Shown here: in pieces, positions 50,001-59,344 of the stretch | How positions within the stretch are numbered: the stretch's first letter is position 1 | Layout of the letters: every line of letters starts with the position of its first letter | Origin: Thamnaconus septentrionalis | Taxonomy: Eukaryota; Chordata; Actinopteri; Tetraodontiformes; Monacanthidae | DNA length: 64,000 nt | Assembly: GCA_009823395.1 (NCBI GenBank) | Contig: CM020515.1 | Location: forward strand, 9,539,989-9,603,988 | Reading direction: 5' to 3' | The notes under the pieces: model-generated | What the model saw: only the letters and a program-made list of their open reading frames with translations | Told to the model about the DNA's origin: nothing | The model's database searches: none | Translations under genes and position numbers: made by a program

Positions 50001-53000
50001 TGAACTGACCTGATCTTGTCTCTGATTCCTCAGTAGGAGAAGTGTCAACCGCTCATCTTAGCACTTTGAGTCCGTCGGACTGCGCACATTTTCTTTTCTT
50101 TTTTATTTCTTTTGTGTTTTTTTTCTCTACCAATAAAGTGGTTTATATGAAGCTGTCTTATGTATTGATTTGATGTTTGACTTCCCTGAGGAAAAAAAAT
50201 ACAAAACATATGCATGCACATGTTCAGGTTGTACATTGTGAAAACACGCAGAATAGGTTTTTTTTTGTTTGCAGAAAAACTCAAGACAGAGCTGCAACAG
50301 TTGTGCTCGCTTCACTTGATGGCATCAAACCTTAAGTGGAACGAGGTCATCAGTAAATGTAGTGATTTTTTTTTTGTCCATCTCATTCTTTCAGTTGTTC
50401 AGAAAGATGAAATTAAGGTTGCAGTTACAGAAATCTTTTTTTATGTCAGATTAATAACTTGGGTGACGGTGACTCCTTTTATACTCTACTGGTATTTTAT
50501 TCGAGTTGCAGGTTGTTCCTTATTTGTAGAAATTGTTTAATTTATATTTATTTATATAATGTTTGGCGGTAGTATGAGTTTCATGTCTTTTTTTAAACTG
50601 TCTTCACCTTTCCGCACATAGTGGGAGAAAATGAAAAATGTAGAAAACGAAAAAATGAGGAGATTTGATGCTACACTTGATGTCTTTTTATTCAAACAAA
50701 ACCTCAACGGTAGAAATCTGTTGTCTTAATATTTTTTTCTGTGCATGAAGGGGGTGACGAGTGTGTTTGGAGCAGGTGCTGAGGAATTAGTCCCAGGATG
50801 AGAACATTTATTGTCCACTCTTTATAGAAATTACAACCTAAAGTTGCCATAAATTCTGTCTGGATTCCAGAGGGTTGCAGGAACAGGAAGCACAGCCATC
50901 GAAGAACACCCCCCCTTTTTTTTTTTTTTTTATGTCATCACACTCATGGCCTATCTAAACACACGTGGGATTTGAGTGGCATGAGTGAGACTGAACTTGT
51001 GCTTAATCCTAACAGATGGACGACCGTAGTTCTTCTAGAGCCTTGCACCTTTTCTCCAAGGTAAACTCAGGTGACATGCCGATCACTCAAACCTGTGCAC
51101 GTTTACCCGCCGTCGTCTCCTTCCCACGTACACCTGTGCACAAACGCAGATGACCAACCTGGCAGCGGAGAACTTGTCGGAGGAGGACAAGATCAAAGCC
51201 GTATTATATCAGTCCTCGTACAGCACCATGAGGTGAGGCTTCTTCTGTCTGTCCTCACTTTTTTTTATTAAAACCGGGTTTTCCATTATTATGGTTGTCT
51301 ATTAATTTCTTTCCTCACTTTTTTTTTTCTTGTGGTTTTTCCTCGTAGCTACAGCACCAAGTCTGCCACCAGCCTTCCCGCAAACTACACCTGCTACCGC
51401 TGCGGAAACGCCGGCCACCACATCAGGAATTGTCCCACGAGTGTAAGAGGGGGGGGGAATGAAGGTTTCCGCCGTCCAGCGCGTTCCCGTTGGCTCCCTG
51501 GTGGCGAAACGTCTTTGACGTGCTGTGTTTGACTGCAGGACAAGAACGCCGAGCCTGCCCTCAGGTTGAAGAAGAGCACCGGCATCCCGCGCTCATTCAT
51601 GGTGGAGGTTGACGACCCCAGCATCAAAGGCGCCATGCTGACCAACTGCGGGAGCTACGCCATCCCTGCCATACACGCGTAAGGCGCATTAGGAGTAATT
51701 CACTTCACCAATGTTTGAAAATTTGGTTGAAAATTTTTCAGTATTTTTTTTTAAATAGAAATGTACAGTGCTGGAAATCATTCCTTTGTGAATTCACAAA
51801 GGACACTGACACCTCTGCCCACATCCTGACTTTAAAGCGAAACCTGACAATTCTTGTGGGATGCTGTAAACAGAGGGCTAAATGGCCTGTTTTCTGGAGG
51901 TGTGAATCTGAATCTGAATCTGAAAACCGGGATCACGTGCGACCTTCAAGGTTGATATTTACACTTATTTTTGGATATTGGAGGAGATTTGCTCGAACCC
52001 ATGGCTCAGTAGGAAAATCCTTAAAAAATATTGGACAAAAATTTAGAAAATAATTCTGAAGTCACCGGCTTTTCACGAAAAAATCCTCTGCGCACCTTGA
52101 AATCCAAAGCAAGCCTTCCGACTGTGTGCACCCTCTTCTCTTGCAGCAACGCGTACGCGGTCGGCAAGAAGGAGAAGCCTCCCTTCGCCCCTCAGGAGGC
52201 GCCCGTCGTCGTCCAAGAGGAGCCCATTCCGAACGAGCTGCTCTGCCTCATCTGCCACGAGCTGCTGAGCGACGCCGTGGTCATACCCTGCTGCGGAAAC
52301 AGCTTCTGTGACGACTGTGAGTCTCGGCAAAACACAAAACGCCATCACGGTGTTCTTCGATTTGGCCGAAAATGAATTTTTTTTTTGAATTCTTTACTCA
52401 GGTATCCGCACTGCCCTCCTGGATTCGGAGCAGCACAGCTGCCCAAGTTGCAGCCAATCGGACGTCTCCCCCGACAGCCTGATAGCCAATAAATTCCTGC
52501 GGAAGGTGGATTATTATTGTTTTTATTATTATTATTATTATTATTGTTATTATTGTTATTATTATTATTCTTTAACGTTTTCATTAAACAGCAGCACGAG
52601 CAGAGTCATCGGACCTGAACCTTTCTGTTGCTTTGCCCCCGAAACAGGCTGTCAACACGTTTCAGAAGGAGCAAGGCCAGAAAGACAGAGGGTGCGGCAG
52701 CTCTCAATCCCAAAATCCCGCCTTGGCGCCGAGCCCTGTCCCCGCCCCACCCCCACTCAGCGCCCCGAGTCAGCCTCAGAAGCCCGACAGTCTCCAGGTG
52801 AGCCTCAGTAATGACGCCTTTTCTTCTTCTTCGGCGAGGCAGAACCGTAAAGAGCGGCGTAGTTCCTCTGTGGTTCAGAGGCAAATATTATTATTATTCC
52901 CTCACAGTTCACGCCTTATTTTCTCGTTAATTGTTACATGAACACACCGTGTATTTGAACTAAAGCAAACTGTCATTTTCCCTCCCACCTCTTTATTTTA

Positions 53001-54181
53001 CCTGCTCGTCACCGCTCTCCTGCCTCATCTGCCCCGTCTGCTCACAGGCCGAAGCCCCGCCCCCGTCGAGCCCCAGGTCCAGCGTGGCTCCACCCACGGC
53101 GATGAGCCACGCCCCTTCTGCCAGCGAGCACAACGCTTCTTCACATCGCGCCCAAAGCAACCCAGAGGGACCCGAAGCGGAAAAGTAAAAACCAAAACCC
53201 AGAGCGAGTTTTGACGCTGCAATTTCTATATATGCGACATTCTGATTGTTGCACATCAGTACAACAATTCTGCCATGTACGCTCTGTGTTTGTGTCCTCA
53301 TCAACCCTCCTGCCAACAGTGCCTTGTTGCAATAACACATGACGTGTGATTTAGGCCCCGTTTACACAAATACGTACGGAAGAGGATTTGGGGCCTTTTT
53401 TTCTTTAAGATTTTATTTTTTTCGTGTTTCCCATTGGAGAATCAAGTTGAAATTTCGTGATTAAAGTCGAAATTTCGAGAAAAAGGTTGACATAAAAAAG
53501 ACTAAATTTCTTGAATAAAATCAAGATTTTGCAATTAATGTCAACGTGAATTGATCAAAATGTCAGGAATAAAGTTGGAAGGCTCTGCGCGCAAGTCTAG
53601 TGGAGTACTTCAGTTTTCGCCAGTTTCCTGATTACTGTGGGTGAACCTTGTGGGATACACCTGTTAAAGGCAGTTTACTTTTAACTGTGGCTAACTGGGT
53701 TCATCCACCATCCATCCAGTCTACTCGCTAATTTTCACTTTATCTGGGTTGAGTTACACAAAGTTTTGACTTTATTCACGAACTTTCTACTTTAAGCTCA
53801 AAATGAAAACTTGAATAAAAATCTCCTTCCTGTCATATTTTTTTCTCTTCTTGTGGCCCTAATCCTCTTTCATAAATACGGGTTTCTCTGAAAACGCACA
53901 AATATTTATGCAGTCAAATCCCTCATGCAGGCATTGTTGATGTATTGTGTTTTTGTATAAGCATGTTTAATACATGTTTACAGAGAGCGCCTGTAAGCCT
54001 TCAGGTACACAGAAAAGGTGAAAGCTTTGTGCCACTCTAGTGCCTTGCATGGCCCTGAAGTGCAACTCTAACGTTGTTTGCTGTCTCTAATCAGTGCGGC
54101 CGAAGATCCTGCTGCACCTCCTGAACCCGTCTCCCTCCCAGGAGGCGCTCCTGCTGCGCCGCAGGTGAGGCCGCGCGTAGC

Positions 54182-54242
<61 letters not shown>

Positions 54243-54331
54243 GGCTTCACGCAGCTGAGGTTCTGTCAGTCAAACATGTGGTTTCTGCTCAGGCCGGAGA
54301 GCAGCTGCAGACGGTCAGCGAGGGGGCTCCT

Positions 54332-54368
<37 letters not shown>

Positions 54369-57300
54369 CATCCTCAGGTGGGTAGCTGAGGGAGAAGATC
54401 TCTTTTGTCCTCTGTCGCTCTGGTTACTGAGATCCGTCTCCGTTCACAGATCCAGCCCCAGGACGCTCTGAGACCTCCAACAAGTATGTTTGTTTCCCTT
54501 TTTTTTTTTTTTTACATTATGCTTTTATTCTGAAGCCACGTTCTTCTCTCTCTCTCTCCGTCCCTCTCTCAGCTTCGCCCCCAAAGACGCCACCTCCTCC
54601 TCTTCCTCCTCCTCTTCCTATCCCGCCGCTCCGCAGCCCCTCTTCCCCTCCCCCCACTCCCACCCGTTCCTCCCAGCCCAGCAACACCTCCCCAGCTACC
54701 CCCCTGGATACCCGCCTGCCTTGCCGATCTGGATGCTCCAGAACCCCCCGGGGAGCGAGTGGTACGTGCAGCAGAGACTGAGGAGCGAAAGGTAAACAAG
54801 GACTCTCGCCTGCTCGCCGTCGTGTCGAGCCGCAGGTTTGAAATGGTGGAGTGAAAAATTCAATAATGTACCTTTTGAAGACATTTCTTCAGCCTTGCAT
54901 GATTAATTATTTTCATTAAGCAGCTTATTTAGCCCTCTGTTTACACTCTACCTCTGTTTTACCTTCTACGTTTATCAAATGGTATATAAAGGAGGTTGCA
55001 CAAGAAGAAGAGGTCCCAGATGGCAGAACAGGCTCCTGGATGAGGGTGTTTGCCTGGTGTTAGTCCTATTGGCCCCTGTTGACATCACCATTTTTCTCTT
55101 TTTTTACACACACTTTTAGTTTAGAGTAAGCAAACAAAGTAATTGATGGACTTTCACCTTGCTGGGAAGTACACTGACAGACACAGTATTGTTGGAAAAC
55201 ATTGCGAATATGAGTTTTTGGTAATATGGGGCTTTTAATTAAAAGACAGAACTCACATATTCCCCTCAAGGTGGCCTTGCATTAACCTGCAATGAATAGA
55301 TAAATGCCCCCTACCCTCTTAGGCGTTTGATTGCCTCTCTACCTGCCACCCAGGTCTCCTCGCAGGGACTCTACATACAGGCGCTCGCCCTCCCACTCAA
55401 AGTCAAAGTCCTCCCGATCCTACTCCCGCTCATCAAGCAGGTCCAGATCCCGATCCCGATCCCTGAGCAGATCCAGGTATTCAATTTTTGTTTTTGTTTT
55501 TATTTGTTTTTTTCCTTGAAATGTGACATTTTTAGAACTAAATATTGCACAATAAGACCTTAAAGATGCGACGCCGTCCTTTTAGGCGCCGCTCGCCGTA
55601 TTCCCGCCACAGTGGCCTGCACGCTCGCTCCCAATCGTCCTACTCTTACGGCTACAAACGCTCCCCTACGCCGTCCTCGTCGTCCTCGCCTCAGCTGGCT
55701 TACCGCTCCAGGTCCAAGTCTCCGTCAGACCACCGCAAAAAAAGCCACCAGCACGGTAAGAGATCAGCGTCGAGCAGGCACAGCTCCAGGAGGCGAGGCC
55801 AGAGCCCCCGCAGAGAAGCGGGGGGCTCGGAGAACCCGCACGGCCCGCAGGGAGAGAGACGGCGGCTTTGATCCGGAGCAGCAGCGCTACCTGCAGTGGG
55901 AGCGGGAGTACAAGGAGTGGTGCGAGAAATACTTCAGCAGCTACGTGAGCCACTTCCACCAGCCGCCTCCCGCCCCCTTTCATCTCAATCCGGCTTCCCT
56001 CACTGCGTGGCAGGGGAAGGGCTCGAGCCCGCACGTCAACCGGGAGCACCGACGCGTGGCCCAGCAGGAGCAGGACGACCTCTCCCCTCCGTCTCGCTCC
56101 TCAAGTGACAGCTACTCCACGCCGTCCCGGTCGGCGAGCGACAGCCGCTCCTCTCCGTCTCCCGTCCCGTCCCCGCCGCGGCGCTCTCAGTCCTCCAACG
56201 ACGGGCCCTCGACGCCGAAGGAGCTCAAGCGCAGCCGCGCCGGGACGCATCGGCCGCCGCCGGCCGCCCTCATGGAGGGCAGCGACGATTCCGAGCCGCA
56301 GGAGGGGAGGGGAGATGAGAAGCAGCACGTGGGGAAGATAGAGAACGCAAGTGCCTCAAAACATAGAAGAAGACGTCCGAAGAGGGATGACCAAGACCCC
56401 GAGGCTGCAGGCTCGGTTGACGACGACAGAAAGGACCAGAGGAGCTGCGGCAGTGGAGGAGACGGCAGCCCGCAACAGCAAGCGGCCAAGTCGGATAAAG
56501 ACGGTGAAATAAAACGCAGACGAAGAAGGGATTCGACCAAAGATGAATTTGCAGATAGAGGCAGACACTCCGCCGACTCCAGGCATGACGGGCAAGGTCA
56601 AGACAAGAGGAGGCCCAGCAAAGAGCGCGTCAGGAGCGACAAGGAGAAGTATGGACAGCCCCGAGGCAAAAGCGCTTCAGACTGGAGATCAGAGAGAGCT
56701 CAGAAGCGAAAGGGACGGGAGAACGTGAGTTCCCTGCTCCAGAAAACTGACAAGTCTGACGAAGCTCAGACGCGTAAGAGTGAGTCCCAGGACCAATCTG
56801 ACAAGAAGAAGAAGGAGAGACAGACGAGGCCCGTGGCAGAGAGCCACATCTGGGAGGGAGGCATGAAGGTGAAAGCGCAGAAAAAGATCAGCATCAACAT
56901 CAGCCTGGACGCCAGACGGAAGCCAGAGAAAGCCGACGACAACGACCCGCTTTATGTAGAAGGCGCGACGGGCAAAACGGGAGAAGAAGGCCAGAGTGTC
57001 GGAGACGGGATGGAGTTGGAGAAAGAGAAGAACGAGGAGGAGGAACATGCGAAACGAGATGAAAGGGAGCCGGTTGGAATCCGGGACGCGACTTCCTCCG
57101 GTGATCGGCAGGAACAGACAGAGGAGGAAACCTCAGGAGGGAAAGCGGCTGAGGAGGACTCGTGGCTCCCTGCCCCGGGAGGCGCTGAGGAAAAACGGCG
57201 CGGGGAGAACGAAGTGTTGAAGGCCGGCGGTAAAGAGAAGTGGAGGAGCATCGAGGATGGAAGTGCGGAGGTGCTGGCGGCGGCGGTGGCGACGACGAGC

Positions 57301-59344
57301 GAGGAAGACGAGGCGAGGAAGAGCCTCCACGGAGGGCCGCACGTCTCCATGGGCGACGTCAGGTCAGGAATTTTTCTTGGTAACCAATTAAAGTTGGCAC
57401 TGAAGTGGACTTTGTAAATTTTAGCTCATGATTGTAATCAAATTTATTAATTGATGCGTTTTTGGAATTGTATTATTTGAATTAGCTTAGCTAGAGAAGT
57501 GATATATATTGGATTGAGTCACAAAGACGGACACAAAGTATTGTTTTTATGTATATACATATGTTATTTAGTTAAGTTCATAAATACATACTTTTTGTGT
57601 ATTAATGGTAAAATCACTAATCAAGTTTATATTGTTACTATCGACCTATCTATCTATCCTGATATAAATAATAGAGTATAAGTACATTGTTTTACCTGGT
57701 GTAATAGTCTAATCCCGTGACCCTGAATTGGAATAAGCGGGTATAGAAGATGGATGGATGGATGGATGGATGGATGGTAATAGTCTAATATAACAACACA
57801 TATAATAATGTTCTCTCTCTCCTCGAACGCACCTCTTTTAAGAAATAGATGTATAAACATAGACTAATATAAAAATAGATGAAGCTCCACACTTGAGATT
57901 TTTTTTTTTTAGCCTGCAGATTAGCACAAATTTAAATCTTAAAATCCCGTATATTCATTTTGGATGTAGCAGCGCTGAGGACCCTGAGGAGCAGCAGGCG
58001 GTGGCGAACACTGTGGAGCAGTGCGCCCAGGCCACAGCCTCACAGGGAGAGGACAAGCCTGCGGACGGACAGGTATCCAGTGCTGAGCAGTCACAGTGTC
58101 GAGTTGTTTTCATGTTTTAGTTTAGTTTTTATGTCGTCAGTTAACCAGTAAATGAGCAATAGCGCTAGCATGATTTCCAATGGCAGTGTTTGTGAGTTTA
58201 AAGGTTCTGTGTGTCACACTGAGTGCCACATTCAATCCCACACACAGTGGGATGTGGTGCAAATATGGCTGTGTAGAGACCAGTGAACCTGCTCTCCTTC
58301 AGTAAATAGAAATGTTTAGTGAATGGAAATGTGGGTTATATATTCTTAGTGACTTTAACTAAAAGTATACAGATTTTTTTTTTTTTTTTTTATTCCATTT
58401 CATGCCAATCGATCCTTCTTAAATCCCTTTCCCCTGCATTAACAATAAAAACAAAATATCAATCTCTGCCCCAGATATTCAGCCCTAAATGGGATTTGGA
58501 GGAAACTGAGGAAAGCCAACAGGACATTAACGTTCAAACAGACGCTCGCGCAGTCTCCCATCCGTCTCAATCTGCGTGGGTGACGGTGTCGACAACAACT
58601 GCGAAAGAAAAGGGCCAAGACAGGCGCGGAACCACGGAGAGAGAGAGCAATGCCTCCACGTCCTGCTCAGTCGAGGGTTTGGCGCCCTCTGGCGGCAAAG
58701 ACGGAGCCGACAGTCCCCCGTCCAACAGGAGAGACCCGGCGAAGGAGACGAGCAAGGGCGCAAGACAAGAGCAGAAAGAGAGCAGGAGGTGTAAGGAGGA
58801 GAGGAGGAGGACGGGGAGGGAGGGCAGGAGGAGTCCTCCACCCTGGTCCCAGAGAGCTGACAGGGAGACCACGAGGGAGGCCATGGCCTCGGACTCCAGG
58901 GTCAGAGACAGACACTCTCCCCACCGCCGCCAACCCAGCGAGAGGCGCGCGGGCTCCCGCCGCCGCTCCCCCTCCCGGAGCAAGGAGAGGAGGCGCAGAG
59001 CGAGCAGCCCGCCGCAGGAGTCCAGCAGCAGGGCCGGGGACAGGTCGGCCAGGGAGGGCCGCAAGACCAAAAGGCCAGACGAGGTCACGGCGGCGGCAGA
59101 GGAGGGCAAGTGGCCCAGAGACGAGCTAGAGGGCGGCCGGTGGGAGGCGGCGGACGGCGTGGACGGCAGGTGGGAGCTGGAGGAGGGCGAGAGGCCCGGC
59201 AGCAGCGGCAGCAAGAGCAGCAGCTCGTCAATGGGCGGCCGCGAGAGCTGCAGCGGCCGCAGGAGGCACCGAGCCGAGAAGAGACGGGCTTCCCCAGAGC
59301 CGCTGGACGACTGGAGGCCCAGGAAACACAAACACAGGGAGTGA
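46883..59344 (+). CDS. rbbp6: RBBP6 E3 ubiquitin ligase / pre-mRNA 3'-end processing factor, nineteen coding exons
   Basis: My model joins 46883-47048, 47830-47935, 48938-48989, 51150-51232, 51349-51442, 51539-51678, 52147-52316, 52402-52505, 52648-52797, 53048-53184, 54095-54164, 54293-54377, 54450-54483, 54573-54791, 55354-55476, 55586-55755, 55814-57362, 57973-58072 and 58475-59344 (4422 nt, 1473 aa; human 1792). Every junction is GT/AG and phase-consistent. Domain order is DWNN ubiquitin-like fold (about 1-85), zinc knuckle CX2CX4HX4C (C151, C154, H159, C164), RING/U-box (C247, C250, C262/C263, C268, C271, C284, C287), low-complexity linker with Q12, RS-rich block (about 537-634) and a charged tail. 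The human protein binds p53 and Rb, acts as an E3 ligase and belongs to the cleavage/polyadenylation machinery (yeast Mpe1). The tail is shorter than in mammals and lacks their long terminal lysine run. The 55755/55814 junction is the one doubtful point. Confidence 0.94.
47830..47935 (+). CDS. rbbp6: rbbp6 exon 2 (DWNN domain, second part)
   Basis: Completes the DWNN fold with IPKGSSVIVRRIPI followed by a Ser/Thr/Lys linker. The donor is taken at GTGAGT (47936); an alternative GT two bases earlier would break the frame. Confidence 0.95.
48938..48989 (+). CDS. rbbp6: rbbp6 exon 3
   Basis: A 52-nt exon encoding EQLGFQSRLHNFGSANA, poorly conserved with human. It ends in phase 0 before donor GTACGT. 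In human, the DWNN-only isoform diverges from the long form at this same boundary. Confidence 0.85.
50034..50160 (+). other. rbbp6: Putative alternative terminal exon and poly(A) site of rbbp6 DWNN-only form
   Basis: In intron 3 an acceptor (GATTCCTCAG, ending 50033) is followed at once by TAG in the phase delivered by exon 3. AATAAA follows at 50132-50137, then T/GT-rich sequence. Splicing exon 3 here would give a 108-aa DWNN-only protein; human isoform 3 has 118 aa. Read-through of the exon 3 donor would instead add 32 residues, ending at 49085, and could use the same poly(A) site. Transcript data are needed to choose. Confidence 0.5.
51150..51232 (+). CDS. rbbp6: rbbp6 exon 4
   Basis: Encodes MTNLAAENLSEEDKIKAVLY, matching the human TANLAEANASEEDKIKAM block between the DWNN domain and the zinc knuckle. 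Confidence 0.95.
51349..51442 (+). CDS. rbbp6: rbbp6 exon 5 (zinc knuckle)
   Basis: Encodes the CCHC knuckle CYRCGNAGHHIRNC, residues 151-164, a predicted single-stranded RNA contact. Ends in phase 0 before donor GTAAGA. Confidence 0.97.
51539..51678 (+). CDS. rbbp6: rbbp6 exon 6
   Basis: Encodes the block KKSTGIPRSFMVEV and IKGAMLTNCGSYAIPAI, almost identical to human, joining the knuckle to the RING. Confidence 0.97.
52147..52316 (+). CDS. rbbp6: rbbp6 exon 7 (RING, first part)
   Basis: Encodes GKKEKPPFAP, an acidic linker, and the first RING half ELLCLICHELLSDAVVIPCC through FCDDC. The last Cys codon is split over the intron. Confidence 0.97.
52402..52505 (+). CDS. rbbp6: rbbp6 exon 8 (RING, second part)
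   Basis: Encodes IRTALLDSEQHSCPSCSQ and DVSPDSLIANKFLRK, closing the RING. The donor is the unusual GTGGAT, but the junction FLRK/AVNTFQ aligns exactly with human FLRQAVNNF. The 142-nt intron behind it is mostly a (TTA)n repeat. Confidence 0.94.
52510..52570. repeat. (TTA)n trinucleotide repeat
   Basis: TTA/TTG units fill much of the 142-nt intron 8 of rbbp6, just after its weak donor. Confidence 0.95.
52648..52797 (+). CDS. rbbp6: rbbp6 exon 9
   Basis: 50 codons beginning AVNTFQKEQ (conserved), then a Pro/Ser/Gln-rich low-complexity linker. Confidence 0.93.
53048..53184 (+). CDS. rbbp6: rbbp6 exon 10
   Basis: A Pro/Ser/Ala-rich linker exon, open and phase-matched at both ends. The donor is GTAAAA. 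If the intron is retained the frame stops immediately (K then TAA at 53186-53188). Confidence 0.85.
53400..53835. repeat. Degenerate AAGTCGAAATTTCGAGAA-type repeat region
   Basis: Imperfect repeats of a motif resembling AAAGTCGAAATTTCGAGAA, in both orientations, fill part of rbbp6 intron 10. Similar arrays are common in fish introns. No ends or target duplication were resolved. Confidence 0.45.
54095..54164 (+). CDS. rbbp6: rbbp6 exon 11
   Basis: Short Ala/Pro-rich linker exon (AAEDPAAPPEPVS); ends phase 0 before GTGAGG. The following 128-nt intron carries a (CA)n microsatellite at about 54186-54239. Confidence 0.85.
54186..54239. repeat. (CA)n microsatellite in rbbp6 intron 11
   Basis: Perfect CA repeat occupying nearly half of a 128-nt intron. 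CA repeats near exons can bind hnRNP L and affect splicing. Confidence 0.97.
54293..54377 (+). CDS. rbbp6: rbbp6 exon 12 with polyglutamine
   Basis: Encodes AGEQLQTVSEGAP, then twelve uninterrupted CAG codons (54332-54367) and SSS. Pure CAG makes the length likely polymorphic. Human RBBP6 has no comparable Q run here. Confidence 0.88.
54450..54483 (+). CDS. rbbp6: rbbp6 exon 13 (34-nt microexon)
   Basis: Encodes DPAPGRSETSN across CACAG acceptor and GTATGT donor. Supported by phase continuity on both sides rather than homology. Confidence 0.75.
54573..54791 (+). CDS. rbbp6: rbbp6 exon 14
   Basis: Encodes NFAPKDATS, a serine run and a Pro/His-rich block with PSYPPGYPPALPIWM and EWYVQQRLRSER. 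The end resembles the conserved EEFYREQRRLKEE region of mammalian RBBP6. Confidence 0.9.
55354..55476 (+). CDS. rbbp6: rbbp6 exon 15 (RS-rich)
   Basis: Encodes an Arg-Ser-rich segment (RRSPSHSKSKSSRSYSRSSS and following), matching the SR-like region of RBBP6, a typical SR-kinase substrate that targets nuclear speckles. Confidence 0.94.
55586..55755 (+). CDS. rbbp6: rbbp6 exon 16 (RS-rich), end uncertain
   Basis: Continues the RS segment (RRSPYSRHSGLHARSQSSYS, YRSRSKSPSDHRKKSHQH). I end it at 55755 before donor GTAAGA, because the downstream homology (ERDGGFDPEQQRYLQWERE) is in another frame. If it is not spliced, the frame runs on as GKRSASSRHSSRRRGQSP to a TGA at 55869-55871. Confidence 0.75.
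55814..57362 (+). CDS. rbbp6: rbbp6 exon 17 (large charged exon)
   Basis: 1549 nt beginning EKRGARRTRTARRERDGGF. It includes QRYLQWEREYKEWCEKYFSS, homologous to human RYREWERKYREWYEKYYKGY, then Ser-rich and Lys/Glu/Asp-rich disordered sequence corresponding to the Rb/p53-interacting half of human RBBP6. SSSDSYSTPSRSASDSRSS resembles a phospho-acceptor cluster. Ends before donor GTCAGG. Confidence 0.93.
57712..57777 (+). mobile_element. SINE 3' tail in rbbp6 intron 17
   Basis: CCGTGACCCTGAATTGGAATAAGCGGGTATAGAAGATGG plus seven GGAT units is the 3' end of the teleost SINE seen at 44409-44696. The 5' portion is missing, as expected for 5'-truncated retroposition. Confidence 0.75.
57973..58072 (+). 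CDS. rbbp6: rbbp6 exon 18
   Basis: 100-nt exon encoding AEDPEEQQAVANTVEQCAQ and following acidic residues, phase-matched to both neighbours. Confidence 0.85.
58475..59344 (+). CDS. rbbp6: rbbp6 exon 19 (terminal)
   Basis: Begins IFSPKWDLEETEESQQD, matching human VPQSKWDKDDFESEEED. Then an Arg/Ser/Glu-rich disordered tail with RRSPSRSKERRRR, ending DDWRPRKHKHRE and TGA. The mammalian terminal poly-lysine block is reduced to KHKH. Confidence 0.94.
   Translation: MFSPKWDLEETEESQQDINVQTDARAVSHPSQSAWVTVSTTTAKEKGQDRRGTTERESNASTSCSVEGLAPSGGKDGADSPPSNRRDPAKETSKGARQEQKESRRCKEERRRTGREGRRSPPPWSQRADRETTREAMASDSRVRDRHSPHRRQPSERRAGSRRRSPSRSKERRRRASSPPQESSSRAGDRSAREGRKTKRPDEVTAAAEEGKWPRDELEGGRWEAADGVDGRWELEEGERPGSSGSKSSSSSMGGRESCSGRRRHRAEKRRASPEPLDDWRPRKHKHRE

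Noticed and set aside
58567..59331. 254-codon open frame on the minus strand over rbbp6 exon 19
   Set aside because: Leu/Ser-rich shadow of the Arg/Ser/Glu-rich plus-strand tail; the plus frame has conserved SKWD-like homology and correct phase.
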